From: Methylotenera sp.
GTDB taxonomy: Bacteria; Pseudomonadota; Gammaproteobacteria; Burkholderiales; Methylophilaceae
Direction: 5' to 3'
Assembly (NCBI RefSeq): GCF_013141425.1
Contig: NZ_JABFRA010000019.1
Location: 1 to 64,000, forward strand
DNA: 64,000 nucleotides
In this document: in pieces, positions 61,224 to 64,000 of the stretch
Layout: each line of letters opens with the position of its first letter
Position numbering within the stretch: the stretch's first letter is position 1
The notes under the pieces: model-generated
The model's database searches: none
The model's input: only the letters and a program-made list of their open reading frames with translations
What the model was told of the DNA's origin: nothing
Translations under genes and position numbers: made by a program

Positions 61224-62123
61224 CTATTCAACTAGAATTGAGAGCTGACTATTTTGTGATTGTGAGTTGATGTTTTGTCCTAATATTGCGCGACTCACCT
61301 CATCATTCTGTTGCATGGTGCCGCTTAAATCCAGCCATTCTCCTCGAGGAACACGCACAGTTGTGCTGTGTTCTTCAAAATCAATAGTCCCACTTTGGTT
61401 AAGTTGTGCAATTCGCGGTGTGATTGTTACCTCAATGACATTTCCTAGAATGCGGGGGCTAACTATAAAGCAAGTGTCAATGTCGATAAACTCCGTTGTT
61501 TTCTGTAACTTAGTGTAGTGATGCTTAAGTATTATCCATTCCTGACTAAAAGGTACAGATTGGCCCACACGAATAAACGCTGTTTCACCCTCTATTACAC
61601 TTATATACTGAAGATTTTTGGTAGTGGAGCTGGATTGACGCTTTTCAATATCTAGCCGAATTTCCTCTTTTGAATTGCCCTTCGAGGGTTGAGGGCGACT
61701 GTTACCGGTGATTTCAATATTGCCAAAGCGCTTACGACCGGCAACATTAATGCCACTCTGCTCATTTTGTATTGCACCACTTCGGCTGACAGTGATTTTT
61801 AGATTTTGGCGGACTACGTCTAATGCCGCGATAGCCTGTTCGATTTCACGCATTTTTTCAGGGCTGGCACGTACAATTAAATGGTTCTGCATGCCAGTAA
61901 CAGCGCCATCAGCACCAGCTAAATTTTGTATGGTAGGAATAATCTCTTCTGCAAAGCGGTGCTGTAAGTCAATAATTTTAAATTCTGTTGCAGCAATAGC
62001 GCTAAGCGGCAATAATATTGCACCGCATCCTAAATATAGCGCAAGAAGCACACTTTGTTTAAGCAGAAGATATGGTTTAAGTAAACAATATGGTTTAAGC
62101 AGATAGTATGATTTTTTTAGCAT
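61224..62123 (-). CDS. secretin-like protein (short, NolW/GspD N-domain type)
   Basis: A 299-residue exported protein. The signal region (about residues 24-45, ending SAIAA) is preceded by three 6-residue repeats (YYLLKP, YCLLKP, YLLLKQ). Residues 46-110 resemble the secretin N1/NolW domain (FKIIDLQHRFAEEIIPTIQ, LIVRASPEKMREIEQAI). The C-terminal half resembles part of a secretin domain (VEVTITPRI-like VIEVTITPRIA, GEWLDLSG). It is far shorter than a full secretin and no type II or IV pilus genes are nearby. The role is unknown. Confidence 0.7.
   Translation of the reverse strand: MLKKSYYLLKPYCLLKPYLLLKQSVLLALYLGCGAILLPLSAIAATEFKIIDLQHRFAEEIIPTIQNLAGADGAVTGMQNHLIVRASPEKMREIEQAIAALDVVRQNLKITVSRSGAIQNEQSGINVAGRKRFGNIEITGNSRPQPSKGNSKEEIRLDIEKRQSSSTTKNLQYISVIEGETAFIRVGQSVPFSQEWIILKHHYTKLQKTTEFIDIDTCFIVSPRILGNVIEVTITPRIAQLNQSGTIDFEEHSTTVRVPRGEWLDLSGTMQQNDEVSRAILGQNINSQSQNSQLSILVE
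62070..62123 (-). repeat. 18-base repeats at the start of the secretin-like gene
   Basis: Three imperfect 18-base units (coding TAx-xxx-CTT-AAA-CCA type codons, with TTAAACCA shared) encode the hexapeptide repeat before the signal sequence. They lengthen the positively charged start of the signal peptide and may vary between strains. Confidence 0.6.
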
Positions 62124-62140
62124 GAATAAAGATTTTGAAT

Positions 62141-62647
62141 TTATAAGCCAAGCTTGCCAATCGTAATCGCTTCTTTTGTGGCGTCGAGTAACTCTTTAAA
62201 TCGGGTATTCAGTAAACTTGCCGTAGCCAAGTCGTTTAGGCCGTAGCGAAAACGTGCTTGATCGATATGAATGCGCCTGATGTAGTTTTGGTCGTCTGCC
62301 AATATAAAGCAATCTTTAGCATGTTTGGCTGTTTCATTGGTTTCATACACGGTCATTTTATGCCCGTAAGTCGTCAGTAAATTCAATAGTCGCGGACATT
62401 TGTTTTGAAAAAAGTCTGTTCCTTGCAAGATAATCGTTAATTGATTGCTGGGGCTTTTGTTTAAAAAAGCACGCAATAATTCATATTTCTGCTTACTTGC
62501 AAAATCACCATAACTTAAATCTTGATCAAAAATCAGCAATTCGCGTTGTGCACTCGCCAAAATAATATCAATGGCCTCCGCATAAAGTTTTTCTCCAACG
62601 ATTAATTGGCCTGGAATTAGCTCGTTACTAATATCTTTATTAATCAT
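62141..62647 (-). CDS. uncharacterised protein, PLD-like/DUF7931-like
   Basis: A 168-residue soluble protein. ELLIFDQDLSYGDF near residue 35, a central QLTIILQGTDFFQNKCPRLL and KDCFILADDQNYIRRIHIDQ are the most conserved-looking parts. The overall pattern recalls a small phospholipase D-like fold (DUF7931, from memory) but lacks an HxKxxxxD motif. It lies between the roxA-like and secretin-like genes with short gaps, suggesting one transcript. Function is unknown. Confidence 0.6.
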   Translation of the reverse strand: MINKDISNELIPGQLIVGEKLYAEAIDIILASAQRELLIFDQDLSYGDFASKQKYELLRAFLNKSPSNQLTIILQGTDFFQNKCPRLLNLLTTYGHKMTVYETNETAKHAKDCFILADDQNYIRRIHIDQARFRYGLNDLATASLLNTRFKELLDATKEAITIGKLGL

Positions 62648-62709
62648 CGCGTTAAAGTGCCTTAATTAAGTACAAGCTGCATTTAAATTCAGAAAAAACA
62701 TCGATTCAA

Positions 62710-63879
62710 CTAAAACTTAAGATAACCCGCAATATACCAATCATAAAGCTGTTTTTGCAATAGGGCATCTGAAATGAGAGTAGCTTCAAGATGACGTTTA
62801 TCAGCCAATGTTACTAATATATTTTTTGATTCGCCAGTAAAGCTAACGGTTTCTCCATTCAGGTAAAATTTGTCACCAAAAAATAACATTTGGCTTTTTA
62901 GATCAAGTGCAATACCAGCGTTAGCAAATTTTTCAGTAAAAGCCCGCAAGGATAATTTTTTATTGGCTTCAAAAATAACGTCAGCCTTAGGCTCAGAAAG
63001 ATATGACCCTAAAAACTCAGCCACCAACTCATCTGACCATTGAATTTTTTGTAAATTAGCGCTGACTTTAGCAATCATTTCTTTGCCAATTTCAGCTGCG
63101 TGTTCTTGTAAACGCAAATCGGCATCTTGATAGATTCCATCCAAAACAATTTGGTCCTGATTCAGTTGATCCTGCATAAAGCCTAAAAACTCAGTCGCTA
63201 ACTCTTGGTTTTTAGGCGCGCGAAAGCCAATCGAATAAGTCATGCAATCCACGCCGTTATCGGTCACAGCAATACCCCAATGTGCGAGGTGTGGCGGTAA
63301 ATAGAGTAAGTCGCCAGCTTCAACTAGCCATTCCTGAGTTGTATCAAAATTTTGCAGAATGCGCAAAGGTGCACCTTCCACCAATCTTAAATCGGTTTGC
63401 TCACTAATGCGCCACAAGCGTTTTCCCTGGCCTTGTAATAAAAAGACATCATAGCTATCAAAATGTGGGCCTACACCGCCGCCATTAGGCGCGTAGCTCA
63501 CCATTAAATCATCTAAGCGGGCATGCGGAATAAAATCAAACAACTGTAATAAAGCCGCACCTTTTGGCAGATGATGGTTCACGCTTTGTACAAGCAGTGT
63601 CCAATTGTTTTCCTGCGTTGGCTTATCCGTTAACTTAGCAAAGTCGTCATCATTAAAAGGTCCATGGTCTGCAATCCATTTGCCATTTTTATATTTCACT
63701 ATGCGCGATTGCACCTCATCCTCACAAGCTAAGCCGGCAAGCTCGTTAGGGCTTAATAAGCCCGTGAAATTAGGTATGGCATTTTTAATCAGCAAAGGTT
63801 TTTTTTGCCAGTATTCAGCAAGAAACTGCGCTGGCGTAAGGCCGTTAAGCAGATGCAAAGGTTTGTTTTTTGAGTTCAT
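62710..63879 (-). CDS. roxA: cupin/JmjC ribosomal protein oxygenase, RoxA (YcfD) type
   Basis: A 389-residue 2-oxoglutarate/Fe(II) oxygenase. The iron triad is visible as H-x-D in GPHFDSYDVFLL and a later H in LPPHLAHWGIAV. WPL-like EYWQKKPLLIKNA at the N-terminus and the C-terminal winged-helix region fit YcfD, which hydroxylates an arginine of ribosomal protein L16 in E. coli. The length fits (E. coli about 370). Nothing further is visible from 63880 to the window end except AT-rich DNA. Confidence 0.85.
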   Translation of the reverse strand: MNSKNKPLHLLNGLTPAQFLAEYWQKKPLLIKNAIPNFTGLLSPNELAGLACEDEVQSRIVKYKNGKWIADHGPFNDDDFAKLTDKPTQENNWTLLVQSVNHHLPKGAALLQLFDFIPHARLDDLMVSYAPNGGGVGPHFDSYDVFLLQGQGKRLWRISEQTDLRLVEGAPLRILQNFDTTQEWLVEAGDLLYLPPHLAHWGIAVTDNGVDCMTYSIGFRAPKNQELATEFLGFMQDQLNQDQIVLDGIYQDADLRLQEHAAEIGKEMIAKVSANLQKIQWSDELVAEFLGSYLSEPKADVIFEANKKLSLRAFTEKFANAGIALDLKSQMLFFGDKFYLNGETVSFTGESKNILVTLADKRHLEATLISDALLQKQLYDWYIAGYLKF

Positions 63880-64000
63880 TTAAAAAAATTTGCTTAATAG
63901 TTTAGTTGATAATTATGCCATTGCAACGCTATACAGATTGGTATATATTAAGCCAAATATAAAAATAAAATCATATTATTTTAAAAGTTGCCTGACATAA

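Overview
The window is one contiguous piece of a Gram-negative chromosome with moderate to low GC. It is most likely a betaproteobacterium, and my best guess is a methylotroph of the Methylophilaceae type. That is inferred from family content (DUF1841, DUF2788-like, BamC with a charged insert, SlmA, LigE, DciA-M23-SecA order) and not from an rRNA gene. Nearly all of it is densely packed housekeeping DNA. I see no rRNA, tRNA, insertion sequence, prophage or CRISPR array.

Region 1 (1-17889) is a textbook division and cell wall cluster on the + strand: rsmH (partial), ftsL, ftsI, murE, murF, mraY, murD, ftsW, murG, murC, murB, ddl, ftsQ, ftsA, ftsZ, lpxC. Most genes overlap by 1-11 bases, so translation is probably coupled.

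Region 2 (17978-29177) holds a lytic transglycosylase, a complex I 39 kDa-like NAD(P)-binding protein, cca, two small membrane proteins, slmA, a HAD nucleotidase, argB and argA, an ACP-like small protein, rsmE, a thioredoxin-like protein and a Gfo/Idh/MocA oxidoreductase. The argA product carries an N-terminal Cro/CI-type helix-turn-helix. A palindrome lies just downstream of its probable promoter, so this may be a self-regulating arginine biosynthesis enzyme.

Region 3 (29200-41562) is central carbon and pyrophosphate metabolism: an exported ATP-dependent DNA ligase, then tkt, gap, a small unknown gene, pgk, pyk, purC, a DUF1232 protein, ppa, a VIT-family transporter and a membrane H+-pyrophosphatase. 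No fructose-bisphosphate aldolase gene lies between pyk and purC.

Region 4 (41863-46361) has dciA divergent from an M23 peptidase, then secA and a DUF1289 gene.

Region 5 (46514-49849, - strand) is the main accessory system. It encodes an ECF sigma factor, a zinc-finger anti-sigma factor, a cysteine-repeat precursor peptide with a signal sequence, a DUF692/MNIO enzyme and its DUF2063 partner. This matches the HvfABC/bufferin class of metal-binding RiPPs. A DUF1841 gene is translationally coupled to the sigma factor.

Region 6 (49891-57381, - strand) is a FIST-domain sensor, nth and the full rnfABCDGE electron-transport operon. An unannotated 37-codon frame exactly fills the rnfC-rnfD gap.

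Region 7 (57683-63879) is dapA, bamC and an MBL-fold hydrolase on +. Facing them on - are an alanine/proline repeat lipoprotein, a secretin-like protein, a PLD-like/DUF7931-like protein and a RoxA-type cupin oxygenase.
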